A stretch of 64,000 nt of DNA, taken from contig NZ_WNJL01000037.1 of the NCBI RefSeq assembly GCF_010378095.1, positions 508,915-572,914 on the forward strand. The letters run 5' to 3'. Shown here piece by piece: positions 34,309 through 43,327 of the stretch. Within the stretch, counting starts at the first letter, position 1, and each line of letters begins with the position of its first letter. The translations under genes were made by a program, and so were the position numbers. The notes beneath the pieces are model-generated. The model was not told where the DNA came from. It did not search any database and saw nothing but the letters and a program-made list of their open reading frames with translations. This stretch comes from Acidithiobacillus ferrianus. Its GTDB lineage: Bacteria; Pseudomonadota; Gammaproteobacteria; Acidithiobacillales; Acidithiobacillaceae.

Positions 34309-35283
34309 ATGAACCGATTCGAGCAGTTCCATGAATCGCGGAAAGACTTGCTGGCCCTTCTTGGAGGTATCGTCGATGCGGTGGCGGTGCCAACTCTACT
34401 GCAGCAGAACCACAAGGAACGGCATCGTATCCTGACCACTCTGATAGAAGGTCATTCGTTCCTAGATCTCTGCTACCTTCTCGATGCGGAAGGCCTACAG
34501 ATTGGCGATAACGCGGCAGCGTCCAGACGCCGAGAAAAGATAGGAGGAGACCGGATTGACCGAAGCCATCGCCCCTATTACCGCCTCGCGTTCACTGCCG
34601 ATGAACCGATACTCACCGAACCTTATCTCTCCTTGGCAAATGGCCACGTTTGCATCACCGTTGCCGCCCCCATAAGAGACAAGGCCGGAACGCTGTTGGG
34701 CATGGTGGTCGCTGATAGCGAACTGGATCGTGCATTGGCACTACTGGAAGAAGACGACGTGCGTCGGGGCTTCGAACCCTACTTCAAGGCGTTCTATGCC
34801 GCGCTGTCGGCAGGACTGCTCATGGTCAGCCTGTCATTGGGGTTACATGCCCTCGTGTCGCTCAATCCGGTCTGGTCTACCGCCATAACCTATGGAGATT
34901 TTAGCGCCCCTTTCCAGGCGACCATTCTCTTCACGGTGGCTTTGGCGGTTTTCGACCTATCAAAAACCATTTTTGAAGAGGAGGTGCTGCTTCGCAAAGA
35001 TATCCGTCGGCACAGTGCAACCCGTCGCACGCTGACCAGATTTTTTGCGGCCATACTCATTGCCGTATCCATAGAAGGCCTGATGCTAGTATTCAAATTC
35101 GCCTTGGGGGAACCCGGTAATTTAATGATCGCGGCCATACTGCTGCTTACCGCCGCGGCGATGATGGTGGCGCTGGGCATTTATGTCTATTTAGGGGCTC
35201 AAGCAGAAGTTTTGCTCATAAAGGCGAGCGTCACGAGAAAACATCACGAGGGGGCGTCGCATCCTAACAACCAGGGCTCATAA
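34309..35283 (+). CDS. orphan membrane sensor: PDC/Cache-like domain followed by four membrane helices
   Basis: 324 aa from ATG 34309 (GGGAG upstream). Residues 1-150 form a soluble domain with RPYYRLAFTADEPILTEPYL and VCITVAAPIRDKAGTLLGMV, the strand pattern of PDC/Cache sensors (YYxxA... ExY...DxxGxLxGVVxxD). About four membrane helices follow (AALSAGLLMVSLSLGLHALV, ATILFTVALAVFDLS, FFAAILIAVSIEGLMLVF, AAILLLTAAAMMVALGIYVY). No kinase, cyclase or chemotaxis output domain is present, so signalling must go through a partner. The arrangement is odd because the sensor precedes all helices. Confidence 0.65.
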   Translation: MNRFEQFHESRKDLLALLGGIVDAVAVPTLLQQNHKERHRILTTLIEGHSFLDLCYLLDAEGLQIGDNAAASRRREKIGGDRIDRSHRPYYRLAFTADEPILTEPYLSLANGHVCITVAAPIRDKAGTLLGMVVADSELDRALALLEEDDVRRGFEPYFKAFYAALSAGLLMVSLSLGLHALVSLNPVWSTAITYGDFSAPFQATILFTVALAVFDLSKTIFEEEVLLRKDIRRHSATRRTLTRFFAAILIAVSIEGLMLVFKFALGEPGNLMIAAILLLTAAAMMVALGIYVYLGAQAEVLLIKASVTRKHHEGASHPNNQGS

Positions 35284-35326
35284 AACATGGATGGACCTGG
35301 CGCCACACCTCCTTGTGCCCCCACGG

Positions 35327-35773
35327 TCACACCCCGAACTGCCGCTGCAGGATCGTACTGGTCGCCTCGCACAGAGGGCCATCTTCAGCCGCACAGAGAT
35401 GTCGAATGACATGGAAAGGAATCCCCGCATCCCACAAAGAGAAGCCGCAAGCCATGATACAAGCACCCGTCCGGCTCCCTACCAGGCCCCATTCCGTTAT
35501 TTCTGTAAATTCACGCAAGACAGCTATCGCCGCCTGATTCAATCCATAACCCGGCTTGTCGATGATCACTTCGTGCCCCACGTCAATCAACGATCCGCCA
35601 TCATTGCCGTCATTCATGCGGGTTCTGAACAGGCTGCCGGGCGGATTGCAAAACCGGGTAGCCACGACCACCGAATAATCTTGCGCGGCATCCCGGATGC
35701 GCTCCACCAGGTCAGGTTTGGGGGAAAATCCGTACTGCAGGTCAATGATCAGTAATCCACTGCGTTGTGGCAT
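35327..35773 (-). CDS. cysteine hydrolase (isochorismatase-like)
   Basis: 148 aa. The catalytic Asp is in SGLLIIDLQYGFSPKPDLVE and the nucleophilic Cys in GSRTGACIMACGFSLWDAG. The segment VVVATRFCNPPGSLF and the Lys in VIIDKPGYGLNQ complete the usual D-K-C layout. ATG 35773 (AGAGGATC upstream) fits the family start. Shorter than the typical 180-200 aa, but the core looks complete. The substrate (an amide or vinyl ether) is unknown. The neighbours give no pathway. Confidence 0.75.
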   Translation of the reverse strand: MPQRSGLLIIDLQYGFSPKPDLVERIRDAAQDYSVVVATRFCNPPGSLFRTRMNDGNDGGSLIDVGHEVIIDKPGYGLNQAAIAVLREFTEITEWGLVGSRTGACIMACGFSLWDAGIPFHVIRHLCAAEDGPLCEATSTILQRQFGV

Positions 35774-35799
35774 GGGGCGATCCTCTTGCAGGAGTGAAA

Positions 35800-35983
35800 C
35801 GGTGCAACGGCACCCGCTTCCGCCAATCGTAACCAATCCCAGGGCTCAACGCCAAATTTCGGGCAGCGGACCGGGTTGGGCACCACCCGGCTGGTGCCCG
35901 GTCAACCCATCGAATACGCCCAGCGCCTTACCGCGGCCACCTCACCGGTGCAGGAAGAAGCTCAATACCTCACGCTGACTTAG
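35800..35983 (+). pseudogene. unrecognised C-terminal coding remnant
   Basis: A frame ending at TAG 35983 reads GLGTTRLVPGQPIEYAQRLT then SPVQEEAQYLTLT. It looks coding, lacks a start, and overlaps the HiPIP stop on the other strand. It could be the tail of a gene upstream of the eroded pilus locus. No family is assigned. Confidence 0.3.
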
Positions 35984-36242
35984 GCACAAAGGCGATGCAC
36001 CAGCCATTTGGGCTGATGTTGCCGGCAACCACCTTGCAACTATGGGGGGCGATGAAGTTTGCGCACGTCGAACAGCGATCCTTTCCCTTAGGGGTATCCT
36101 GATACTGCACCGCCGCCTTGGCCATCACTCCAGCATCCGCCACGCCAACCCCCATCATCGTGGTGACGGCCACCGCTCCGGCACCGGCAACCATGTTTTT
36201 CAGCATGTCGCGACGCGTAATCGTTTTGCTCTTTTCATTCAT
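35970..36242 (-). CDS. high-potential iron-sulfur protein (HiPIP/Iro-like)
   Basis: 90 aa. A Tat-type signal (TRRDMLKNMVAGAGAVAVTT) exports the folded protein. The mature part has four cluster ligands C57, C60, C69 and C82 in CSTCANFIAPHSCKVVAGN and ISPNGWCIAF, the HiPIP pattern with GWC near the end. It carries electrons through a [4Fe-4S] cluster in the periplasm. The same type in Acidithiobacillus (Iro) is linked to iron or sulfur oxidation. AAGGAG precedes ATG 36242. It is monocistronic, divergent from the pilus remnant. Confidence 0.9.
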   Translation of the reverse strand: MNEKSKTITRRDMLKNMVAGAGAVAVTTMMGVGVADAGVMAKAAVQYQDTPKGKDRCSTCANFIAPHSCKVVAGNISPNGWCIAFVPKSA

Positions 36243-36367
36243 GACCTTCTCCTTGGTATTTTGTGATTTGCGCTGGTAGTGTACCACAAAGTTGGCGGCA
36301 ACCACCGGATAGTTGGCCGAATAGCGTGAAAATCCTGTGTTGACGGCAGCCGCCACGCTGCTCCAAA

Positions 36368-36862
36368 ATGCCGAACAAAAGGCCGCTGTGGCTCCCCGAG
36401 CGGAGATTGCGGCGCAACCGCGAGATCCTGCGCATGCTGCCCATCTATCTCGACTACCTGACCCTCGCGGTGGAAGCGGGTCTCAATTTCACCAGCGCGC
36501 TTGGTCAGGCCATCGACAATGGACCGGTGGACATGCTCCGCCAGGAATTGGGTCTGGTGCAGCGGGACATCAAAGCCGGGGTGCCGCGCAGCAAGGCGCT
36601 GCGCCGGTTGCATGAGCGCGTGGCGGTGCCGGAGATCGGCGCCCTGGTCGCAGCGGTCAACCAGGCCGAGCAAAGCGGTGGCAGCCTCGGCAAGATCCTG
36701 CGGGCACAGGCCGAACGGGCGCGCTCGGAGGGCTTTCAGCGCGCCGAAAAGGCGGCGATGGAGGCCCCGGTCAAGTTGATCGGACCTCTGGTGATGTTCA
36801 TCTTTCCGGTCAGCTTCCTTATCATCGCTTTTCCCATCGTCATGATGCTGCTCCACCCATGA
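36368..36862 (+). CDS. TadC-like type II secretion F-domain protein, truncated
   Basis: 164 aa consisting only of a T2SSF domain: LRMLPIYLDYLTLAVEAGLN, then AVNQAEQSGGSLGKILRAQA and a terminal membrane helix LIGPLVMFIFPVSFLIIAFP. Full TadB/TadC inner-membrane platform proteins are about 290-320 aa with extra helices before the domain, so the N-terminal part is missing here. It is followed with a 4-bp overlap by a DUF192 gene, an arrangement seen in Tad pilus loci. Other Tad-type remnants lie at 38890-39485. Confidence 0.7.
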   Translation: MPNKRPLWLPERRLRRNREILRMLPIYLDYLTLAVEAGLNFTSALGQAIDNGPVDMLRQELGLVQRDIKAGVPRSKALRRLHERVAVPEIGALVAAVNQAEQSGGSLGKILRAQAERARSEGFQRAEKAAMEAPVKLIGPLVMFIFPVSFLIIAFPIVMMLLHP

Positions 36863-37209
36863 AGGGACTGCCGGAAATGGGCCTGTGGCGGGAAGACGAG
36901 CGGATTCTGCAACTGTTCGTGGCGGAGACCTGGTGGTCCCGTGCCCGGGGGTTGCTCGGCCGTCCGCACCTCGCGTCCGATCAGGGGCTGTGGATTGCGC
37001 CCTGCGCCTCGGTGCATGGACTCGGCATGAGTTACCCCATCGATGTCGTTTTTCTGGATGCCGCGCAACGCATCCGCCGCTGTGCCCGGTTGCAACCCTG
37101 GGGGATGGCGCTGTGCCGCGACGCCGCCATTACCATCGAGATAGCCGCCGGCGCTTGCCATCGGCTGGCCCTGGAGCCGGGGCAACATCTGCGCCGGGGA
37201 CCCCTATGA
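36859..37209 (+). CDS. DUF192 family protein
   Basis: 116 aa. The DUF192 core shows WWSRARGLLGRPHLASDQGL, SVHGLGMSYPIDVVFLDAAQ and AAGACHRLALEPGQHL, the usual GL-x-GR, HxxxMxxPIDVxFLD and A-G blocks. Function unknown; small secreted or cytosolic barrel proteins frequently encoded next to Tad/secretion genes. The start overlaps the TadC-like stop and its stop overlaps the next ATG (ATGA twice), indicating one translationally coupled operon. Confidence 0.8.
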   Translation: MKGLPEMGLWREDERILQLFVAETWWSRARGLLGRPHLASDQGLWIAPCASVHGLGMSYPIDVVFLDAAQRIRRCARLQPWGMALCRDAAITIEIAAGACHRLALEPGQHLRRGPL

Positions 37210-37580
37210 AAAGGGTTTGGCTGGGCACCGCCTTCGCTGTCCTGACCGGCGGAATGGCGGGCCGCGCGACCTCCGGCCATCTGCGGGATGCTCCCCGCAT
37301 TCCGGATCCCGCCCGCGCAGGCAGCGGCCATTCGGGGAAATACCGCCTTGTGGCGCCGGGTTTTTGGGGTTACGCCGATGATACTGTACCCGAGCGCGAC
37401 GAGGATACGCGGACTCTTCTCGCTGCCGGACCCTCAGCAATTGCGCCAGGTCTTCCGAGCTGCACGGGCGGCAAAAGTCACAGTACCATGAGGACCATCA
37501 CTCACTGCATCCCGGACATGCCGCCCGGAGGATACCGCATCAAGCACCCGGCCAGAGAATCTAATGCTGCGGCGGAATGA
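37206..37580 (+). CDS. possible exported protein in the pilus-locus remnant
   Basis: 124 codons. The N-terminus MKRVWLGTAFAVLTGGMAGR looks like a signal peptide, and the ATG overlaps the DUF192 stop. From about 37300 the alternative frame (SATRIRGLFSLPDPQQLRQV, ending AKVTVP at 37491) looks more protein-like than the annotated one, so a frameshift is likely. No family recognised. Confidence 0.35.
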   Translation: MKRVWLGTAFAVLTGGMAGRATSGHLRDAPRIPDPARAGSGHSGKYRLVAPGFWGYADDTVPERDEDTRTLLAAGPSAIAPGLPSCTGGKSHSTMRTITHCIPDMPPGGYRIKHPARESNAAAE

Positions 37581-38271
37581 CGACGCCAGCGCGGGCCTCC
37601 TTGGCTATCATTTTGGCGACGCCGACCTTCATGGCCGCCAAGTCCGCATTGGCTTGCGCTATCTCTGCAGACATTTCCTTTTTGGTTTGCGTCGCTTCAG
37701 CCGTGGACTTCGCGGCCGCCGCTTGAATGGCCAGCATTCGCCGGGATGGAGTGGAGGACTGCGTTGCCAGGGGCGGATGTGCCAGGCAGACAGGGCTGAT
37801 CCAGACACCCCTCATGACGTTTGTGGTAACCTGCTTTTGGCCATTCGATATCTGCGAAACCACATAGTGCCATCGCATATGATAATCTTTCCCGGAGCCG
37901 GTATAGACAACATGCAGCACGTTCGTAGTCGTCTCGTGCCGGCCATGGAGTTCTGCGGTTTCGTTTACCACGGTTTCGTGTTTCGAGACATGCACCACAG
38001 TGCCGTGCATAGAACCTGGCGTGCTGCCGGGCAAGATTCCCGAGTCTTGCGTCTGCGCCAACTCAGGGGAGTGATAGCATTTCATAAAAGTGGATGTCTG
38101 TGTGCCGAAAACGTCCGTGGTCGTGCTGTGGATACGCCATTCCCCCGGCCGGAATCCGTAGGCACCCTGCGACACATGGGCAACCGCTTCCTGCATCCAA
38201 ACCACGTCGACTAGGGTTACCCCCAGCACAAAAGCCAGGGTGCCGAGAATTCTGGTCTTGACCGTTGACAT
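37561..38271 (-). CDS. periplasmic DUF3617-like protein
   Basis: 236 aa with a signal peptide (ILGTLAFVLGVTLVDVVWM). The mature start GFRPGEWRIHSTTTDVFGTQ with a following CYHSPE resembles DUF3617 proteins (PGLWE...C). The C-terminal 70 residues are an Ala/Glu/Lys-rich helix (TAEATQTKKEMSAEIAQANA), probably coiled coil. Function unknown. It is divergent from a second protein of the same type at 38377, sharing a 105-bp intergenic region. Confidence 0.6.
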   Translation of the reverse strand: MSTVKTRILGTLAFVLGVTLVDVVWMQEAVAHVSQGAYGFRPGEWRIHSTTTDVFGTQTSTFMKCYHSPELAQTQDSGILPGSTPGSMHGTVVHVSKHETVVNETAELHGRHETTTNVLHVVYTGSGKDYHMRWHYVVSQISNGQKQVTTNVMRGVWISPVCLAHPPLATQSSTPSRRMLAIQAAAAKSTAEATQTKKEMSAEIAQANADLAAMKVGVAKMIAKEARAGVVIPPQH

Positions 38272-38376
38272 GCGCCTCTCTCCTTCGGTGTCTAGCCAAC
38301 AGGGACGCCGGCTTTAGCTAAACCTCATGACTATGATAATAATGCATTTATAATTTTATTGTCCGGGAGGTTCTTC

Positions 38377-38811
38377 ATGCGATTCATCCAAACTGCGCTC
38401 ATCATGCTCGCTCTTGCCGGTCCCGTGCCGGTCCATGCCTCAGCCCTGCACCGCGGGGAATGGAAGGCCACGACGCGCACAGCCCAAGGGGTTCAGGAAA
38501 CCTATACCTATTGTGACCGTGGGCGGGGATGGTCCGAACTGATCAATCATGATACCGGCGCATCCTGCTCGATCTCCCACCCAGTCGTCATACGCTCCGG
38601 CGGACATGTGCAGTTCACAGACAAATGCCTGTTGCGCACCCCGCCAAACGGCGAGACCACGACACAAATGCACATAGATATGCAAATGGGTAACGGCGGT
38701 CGCGCGTTCCATGCGACGATCACGGGTACCGGCACTGCGGGTGGCTATCAATTCCCCATCAGTGAACAGGTGTCCGGTCATTACATCGGTGCCTGCCACC
38801 AAGGCGGCTGA
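38377..38811 (+). CDS. periplasmic DUF3617-like protein
   Basis: 144 aa from ATG 38377, which has GGGAGG 6 nt upstream. Signal peptide FIQTALIMLALAGPVPVHA. The mature part starts HRGEWKATTRTAQGVQETYT with YCDRG following, and ends in beta strands FHATITGTGTAGGYQFPISE. The same overall pattern as the divergent neighbour (GEW...C near position 50), so the two are probably distant paralogues. Function unknown. Confidence 0.65.
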   Translation: MRFIQTALIMLALAGPVPVHASALHRGEWKATTRTAQGVQETYTYCDRGRGWSELINHDTGASCSISHPVVIRSGGHVQFTDKCLLRTPPNGETTTQMHIDMQMGNGGRAFHATITGTGTAGGYQFPISEQVSGHYIGACHQGG

Positions 38812-38889
38812 TCGCGACGAAGGCGTTCAAAAACATAAATGTAAAGACTACGCCCGTGCCCGTTGATCCACCTGTTGACACGCCTATAA

Positions 38890-39110
38890 ATTATCATCAC
38901 CGCGTTGATTGCCGTCGCCGCCATCACTGTGTTCGCGTTTTTCGGGCAGACGATTCCAATCAGATCGCGGGGCTTGCGCAAGAGGTCTCCGGCCAGTCCG
39001 CGCAAACGGCGATTGGCCAGGCACAAACATCGGCGACTACCGCCCAAACCGACGCCGACAAACAAAAGAATCTTTCCACGTACACCAACGCCAGCGCCGC
39101 GCCGGCCAAT
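38890..39110 (+). pseudogene. Tad/Flp-type pilin-like remnant, frameshifted
   Basis: One frame reads ITALIAVAAITVFAFFGQTI, a pilin-type hydrophobic helix. The next frame continues NQIAGLAQEVSGQSAQTAIG and QTSATTAQTDADKQKNLSTY. A one-base loss near 38955 separates them. A stop lies directly before the helix and the prepilin leader is missing. It is followed by further Tad-type fragments. Confidence 0.6.
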
Positions 39111-39142
39111 AGTCGCCGGGTCAAACAGCCGAGATACCCGTC

Positions 39143-39485
39143 TTGTCCGGGAATGGACAGGGCGAGCGGGGGCAGGCGGCGGTTGCACTGCTCTATAACA
39201 GCGGCAGGCTGACCCTTGCCAAGACACTCGCCCCAGGCCGGGCAGTCTCTGGTCGAAACGACCCTCCTCGGGATCTTCGTGCTGGTTCCGCTGTTTCTGG
39301 TTACGCCGCTGCTGGGCAAGTATGTCGATCTCCAGGACAGCACCCTGCAGGCGACCAGAAACGCGGCCTTCGAACGCACCGTCTGGTCCGAAACGGGCCA
39401 GCGGGACGGGATGACGACGGCACAGGAGGGCAATGTGTTGCCGCACCCCCAGGTGGTCAGTTTTAAATGCGCGCCAACAACCTGA
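39143..39485 (+). pseudogene. TadG/TadE-like minor pilin remnants
   Basis: GERGQAAV joined to ALLYNSGRLTLAKT looks like a TadG-type protein whose middle was deleted. From 39216 an overlapping frame gives AGQSLVETTLLGIFVLVPLF and GKYVDLQDSTLQATRNAAFE, the start of a TadE-like pseudopilin, truncated at 39485. Together with the TadC-like and pilin fragments this marks a decayed Tad pilus cluster. Confidence 0.6.
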
Positions 39486-39608
39486 TCTATGCCGCGCGAC
39501 CGGCCCCAGGGCCGAGGAGACCCTAGGGTTGCATAATCGCTCCCCCGGTTCTACCGGGGAGCCAGCGCACGCCTATCTTCCTTGAAGGCGATCAACGTTT
39601 ATACCTAC

Positions 39609-39646
39609 TTTATCATAGTTAGCAAAATATGGTAATGTTTGATAAA
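39609..39646. promoter_or_regulatory. inverted repeat upstream of the AAA ATPase
   Basis: TTTATCA (39609) and TGATAAA (39640) are 7-bp inverted arms, with TTA/TAA pairing inside. The AT-rich element ends 24 bp before ATG 39671 and may be an operator. Confidence 0.4.
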
Positions 39647-39670
39647 TTCGGTATGCGGGAGAGGATCGAA

Positions 39671-40873
39671 ATGGACCCAAGACGTAACCCTTATGCGCCT
39701 GGAGCGGGCAGCGCCCCGCCGGAACTGGCTGGACGAGATGAGGTGCTGGAGAGGACGTCCATCATGCTGGATCGGCTGGTGGCGCGCCACCCCACGAGGG
39801 GGTTCATTTTCTATGGACTGCGCGGTGTCGGGAAAACCGTGCTGTTGCAACGTGTCCTGCTCGATGCGGAGGTGAGCGGGATGGCCGTCGTGGAGATCGA
39901 GGCACCTGAAGACCAATCGTTGCCCGCCATGCTCGCCCCGGCTCTACGCGCGACACTGATCAGAATGAGCAAGGGCAAGATGGCCAAGGCCATGGTACGA
40001 CGTGCGTTGGGCGTACTGGCGGCCTTCGTGCGCGCGGCGAAGATAAAATATGAAGACGTGGAAATCAGCATGGACTTCATCGGCGAAGAGGGCATGGCAG
40101 ACAGTGGAGACCTCGAGTTGGATTTGGGGGATCTGTTGATCGCCGTGGGTGAAGCCGCCGCGGAGCACCATACGGCAGCGGTCCTGTTCATCGATGAACT
40201 CCAGTATGTGAAGGAAAAACAATTGGCGGCCCTGACCAGGGCGCTGCACAAAACCTCCCAGAGGCGATTGCCTATCACCCTTGTGGCCGCGGGGTTGCCG
40301 CAATTGCTGGCACAGATGGGCCGGGCCAAATCCTACACGGAACGATTATTCGAGTTCGTGGAAATAGGGCCGTTGGATGAAGCGGATGGCATGCGGGCGC
40401 TGCGCGTGCCCGCCGCCAAGGAACAAGTGGAATTCAGTGACGATGCGTTGCGGACCATTCTCTCCCAGACGCAGGGGTACCCGTATTTCATACAGGAGTG
40501 GGGGAAACAGGCGTGGAACACGGCCAGACAATCCCCCATTTCCCGGCGTGACGCGCTCACGGCGGGCACCATCGCCTTGGCCGATCTGGATGCCAGTTTC
40601 TTTCGCGTGAGGTTCGATCGCCTGGCGCCGGCGGAAAAACGCTACGCTCGCGCCATGGCGACCTTGGGACAGGGGCCGTATCGGACGGGAGACATCGCCA
40701 GAGTTCTTGAGGAAAAAACGACCACGGTCGGGCCAATCCGCGCCAGGCTCATCAAGAAGGGCATGGTCTATAGCCCCTCCCACGGGGATACGGCATTCAC
40801 GGTCCCGTTGTTCGCCGACTTTTTGGAGCGGACCATGCCCTGGCGACCCGCACCGGACGGCGGCGCGGACTAG
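39671..40873 (+). CDS. AAA-family ATPase (Orc1/Cdc6-like P-loop protein)
   Basis: 400 aa from ATG 39671 with GAGAGG upstream. N-terminal P-loop: FIFYGLRGVGKTVLLQRVLL (Walker A), VLFIDELQYVKEKQLAALTR (Walker B), PITLVAAGLPQLLAQMGRAK (sensor 1-like). A winged-helix-like C-terminus follows (TLGQGPYRTGDIARVLEEKT, GPIRARLIKKGMVYSPSHGD). Such stand-alone ATPases occur in mobile or defence-associated islands and their targets are unknown. No partner gene is adjacent. Confidence 0.8.
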   Translation: MDPRRNPYAPGAGSAPPELAGRDEVLERTSIMLDRLVARHPTRGFIFYGLRGVGKTVLLQRVLLDAEVSGMAVVEIEAPEDQSLPAMLAPALRATLIRMSKGKMAKAMVRRALGVLAAFVRAAKIKYEDVEISMDFIGEEGMADSGDLELDLGDLLIAVGEAAAEHHTAAVLFIDELQYVKEKQLAALTRALHKTSQRRLPITLVAAGLPQLLAQMGRAKSYTERLFEFVEIGPLDEADGMRALRVPAAKEQVEFSDDALRTILSQTQGYPYFIQEWGKQAWNTARQSPISRRDALTAGTIALADLDASFFRVRFDRLAPAEKRYARAMATLGQGPYRTGDIARVLEEKTTTVGPIRARLIKKGMVYSPSHGDTAFTVPLFADFLERTMPWRPAPDGGAD

Positions 40874-40966
40874 GGGCAAGACCCGCGACTCGTCGCCGAG
40901 CTGCCCTGCCCTGGATCTTCCGCTAAGGATTACACCGGGTTCAAGGCGGCGCTGGACCTACCTGCT

Positions 40967-43327
40967 TCAACCCGCTTCCAGCGCCTGTGCCACCGCCTCT
41001 TCCACCCGCTCTATCCAGATGAAGGTGAGTTGTTGCCGGGCGTTCTCGGGGATGTCTTCGTAATCCCGGCGATTGCGCACCGGCAATAGGACGGTGTGAA
41101 TGCCCGCACGCAAGGCCGCCAGAACCTTTTCCTTGATCCCGCCCACAGGCAGGACCAGACCGCGCAGGCTGATCTCTCCAGTCATGGCCACGTCCGGTCG
41201 CACCTTGCGGCCGGTCAGCAGAGAAATCAGCGCGACGGTAAGGGTCACTCCGGCGCTGGGTCCATCCTTGGGGATGGCGCCGGCGGGGATGTGGATATGA
41301 ATATCGCTCTTGTCGATGCCCTCCTGGGCAATCTGCCAGTCCGCCGCCCGCGCCTTGACCAGGCTCATAGCCGCCTGGGCGCTCTCCTTCATGACATCGC
41401 CGAGTTGGCCGGTCAGGATGAGGCGGCCGTTACCAGGACTTTTGCTGGCCTCGATAAAAAGGATATCTCCGCCCACCGGCGTCCAAGCCAGGCCGGTGGC
41501 CACGCCGGGCAAGGCTACCCGCGAGGCGACTTCGTTTTCGAAGTGCTGAGGACCGAGAATCGTCGCCAAGTCGTCGGGACGGATCCGCATCCCGCCGCTG
41601 CTGCCCTCGGCGATACGCACCGCCACCCAGCGGCAGATGGCCCCCAGTTCGCGCTCCAGACTGCGGCAACCGGCCTCGCGAGTATAACCGCGGATAAGGG
41701 CTGGCAGCGTCTCCTCTTCCAGCACCAGTTGCTCCGCCGTCAGACCCGCCGCCTCCCGTTGCCGGGGCAGGAGATAGCGACTGGCGATATGCATCTTGTC
41801 CTCCTCCGTATAACCCGAGAGCGTGATGATTTCCATACGGTCTCGCAGGGGGCCGGGGATGGTATCCAGGACGTTGGCCGTGGCGATGAAAAAAACGTGG
41901 CTGAGATCAAAGGGCAGGGCCAGATAGGTGTCCCGAAACGTGCGGTTTTGCTCCGGGTCCAGCACCTCCAGCAGGGCGGCGGCGGGATCACCCTGGAAAC
42001 CGCCCGCGCCGAGCTTATCGATCTCGTCCAGGAGCATCACCGGATTGCGCACCTCCACCTTGCCCAGGGCCTGGAGGACATGGCCTGGGAGGGCGCCGAT
42101 ATAGGTGCGCCGATGACCGCGGATCTCCGCCTCGTCATGCACGCCGCCCAGGCTCACGCGCGCAAACTTGCGGCCCATGGCGCGGGCGATGCTCTGGCCC
42201 AGGGAAGTCTTGCCCACCCCGGGCGGACCGACGAAGCAAAGAATGGGACTCTTGCCGTCGGGGTTCAGGCGATGCACCGCCAAATGCTCCAGAATACGCC
42301 GTTTGATCTTGTCGAGGTCGTAGTGATCCTCGTCGAGGATACTTCGTGCTTCACCGATATCGATGCGCTCCGGTGTCTCCTTGCTCCAGGGCAGGGCCAG
42401 GATGGCGTCCACATAACTGCGCACCATGCCATACTCGCCGGCCCCTTCGGGCATCCGTTGCAGACGACGCAACTCCTTGCGGGCCACGGCCTCCACCTCG
42501 GTCGGCAATTCCGCCTCGTCAATGGCATGGCTCAGGGCCTCCAGCTCCCCGTTGTCGCCCTCCTCTCCCTCCCCCAACTCCTGCTGGATCGCTTTGAGCT
42601 GCTCGCGCAGGAGGAATTCACGCTGGCGGCGATCCATGACCTCCTTGGTCTGCTCGCCGATCTTCCGGGAGAGCTTCATGACCTCGATACGGTAACTCAG
42701 GAACTGCGAGACCTGTTCCAGGCGACTGCGCACATCGAGATTCTCCAGAATTTGCTGGCGTTCCTCCGCCTTGAGATCCAGAAAATTGGCAATCAAATCG
42801 GCCAGGGCCCCGGGCTGCTCCACATGGGCGATGGCCTGGGCGAGTTCCTGAGGTACCTGAGGCAAAAGGGACAGGGCTTCACCGGCCTGCTGGCGCAAGT
42901 GCAGGACGCGGGCATCCAGCTCCGAACTGGTCACCGTAACCTCTTCCAGGCGTTCGATACGAGCCGCCAGGAAAGGATAACCCGGCAAAAACTCGCGCAC
43001 CCGGAAACGGCCTTCTCCTTGAGCGATGAGATGGTGGCCGCCATCCCCCGTAGTCACGTAACGCAATACGCTGGCCACCGTACCCACCGGATACAAGTCC
43101 TCAGGGCCGGGAGCACTGTTGTCGGGATCTTTTTGCAGGAGCACGGCAATGGGACATTCCTGGCGGATGGCCTCCTGGGCCGCCGCTATCGACTGTGCGC
43201 GTCCCACCCCGAGGGGCAGGACCACCCCCGGGAATAAGACAAGATTACGCATGGGCAATACCGGCAGGACATTGTCGGGCAGCACCGGTGTGCTGCTCGC
43301 GTGCGCCTCCACATGCGTGTCGCTCAT
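40967..43327 (-). CDS. lon: ATP-dependent protease Lon
   Basis: 786 aa, full-length LonA. The N-terminal substrate domain starts [20 protein letters not shown], the AAA+ domain has [20 protein letters not shown] and [20 protein letters not shown], and the protease domain has the catalytic Ser in [18 protein letters not shown] and Lys in [14 protein letters not shown]. It degrades misfolded and regulatory proteins in the cytoplasm. ATG 43327 (GGAGAGATG upstream) overlaps the hsp20 stop (ATGA). It may be an accessory second copy, since it lies in an accessory region coupled to hsp20. Confidence 0.95.
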   Translation of the reverse strand: MSDTHVEAHASSTPVLPDNVLPVLPMRNLVLFPGVVLPLGVGRAQSIAAAQEAIRQECPIAVLLQKDPDNSAPGPEDLYPVGTVASVLRYVTTGDGGHHLIAQGEGRFRVREFLPGYPFLAARIERLEEVTVTSSELDARVLHLRQQAGEALSLLPQVPQELAQAIAHVEQPGALADLIANFLDLKAEERQQILENLDVRSRLEQVSQFLSYRIEVMKLSRKIGEQTKEVMDRRQREFLLREQLKAIQQELGEGEEGDNGELEALSHAIDEAELPTEVEAVARKELRRLQRMPEGAGEYGMVRSYVDAILALPWSKETPERIDIGEARSILDEDHYDLDKIKRRILEHLAVHRLNPDGKSPILCFVGPPGVGKTSLGQSIARAMGRKFARVSLGGVHDEAEIRGHRRTYIGALPGHVLQALGKVEVRNPVMLLDEIDKLGAGGFQGDPAAALLEVLDPEQNRTFRDTYLALPFDLSHVFFIATANVLDTIPGPLRDRMEIITLSGYTEEDKMHIASRYLLPRQREAAGLTAEQLVLEEETLPALIRGYTREAGCRSLERELGAICRWVAVRIAEGSSGGMRIRPDDLATILGPQHFENEVASRVALPGVATGLAWTPVGGDILFIEASKSPGNGRLILTGQLGDVMKESAQAAMSLVKARAADWQIAQEGIDKSDIHIHIPAGAIPKDGPSAGVTLTVALISLLTGRKVRPDVAMTGEISLRGLVLPVGGIKEKVLAALRAGIHTVLLPVRNRRDYEDIPENARQQLTFIWIERVEEAVAQALEAG

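Noticed and set aside
41096..43237. 713-codon open frame on the plus strand
   Set aside because: Entirely antisense to lon; composition is His/Gln-rich and without motifs, a shadow of the GC-rich lon codons.
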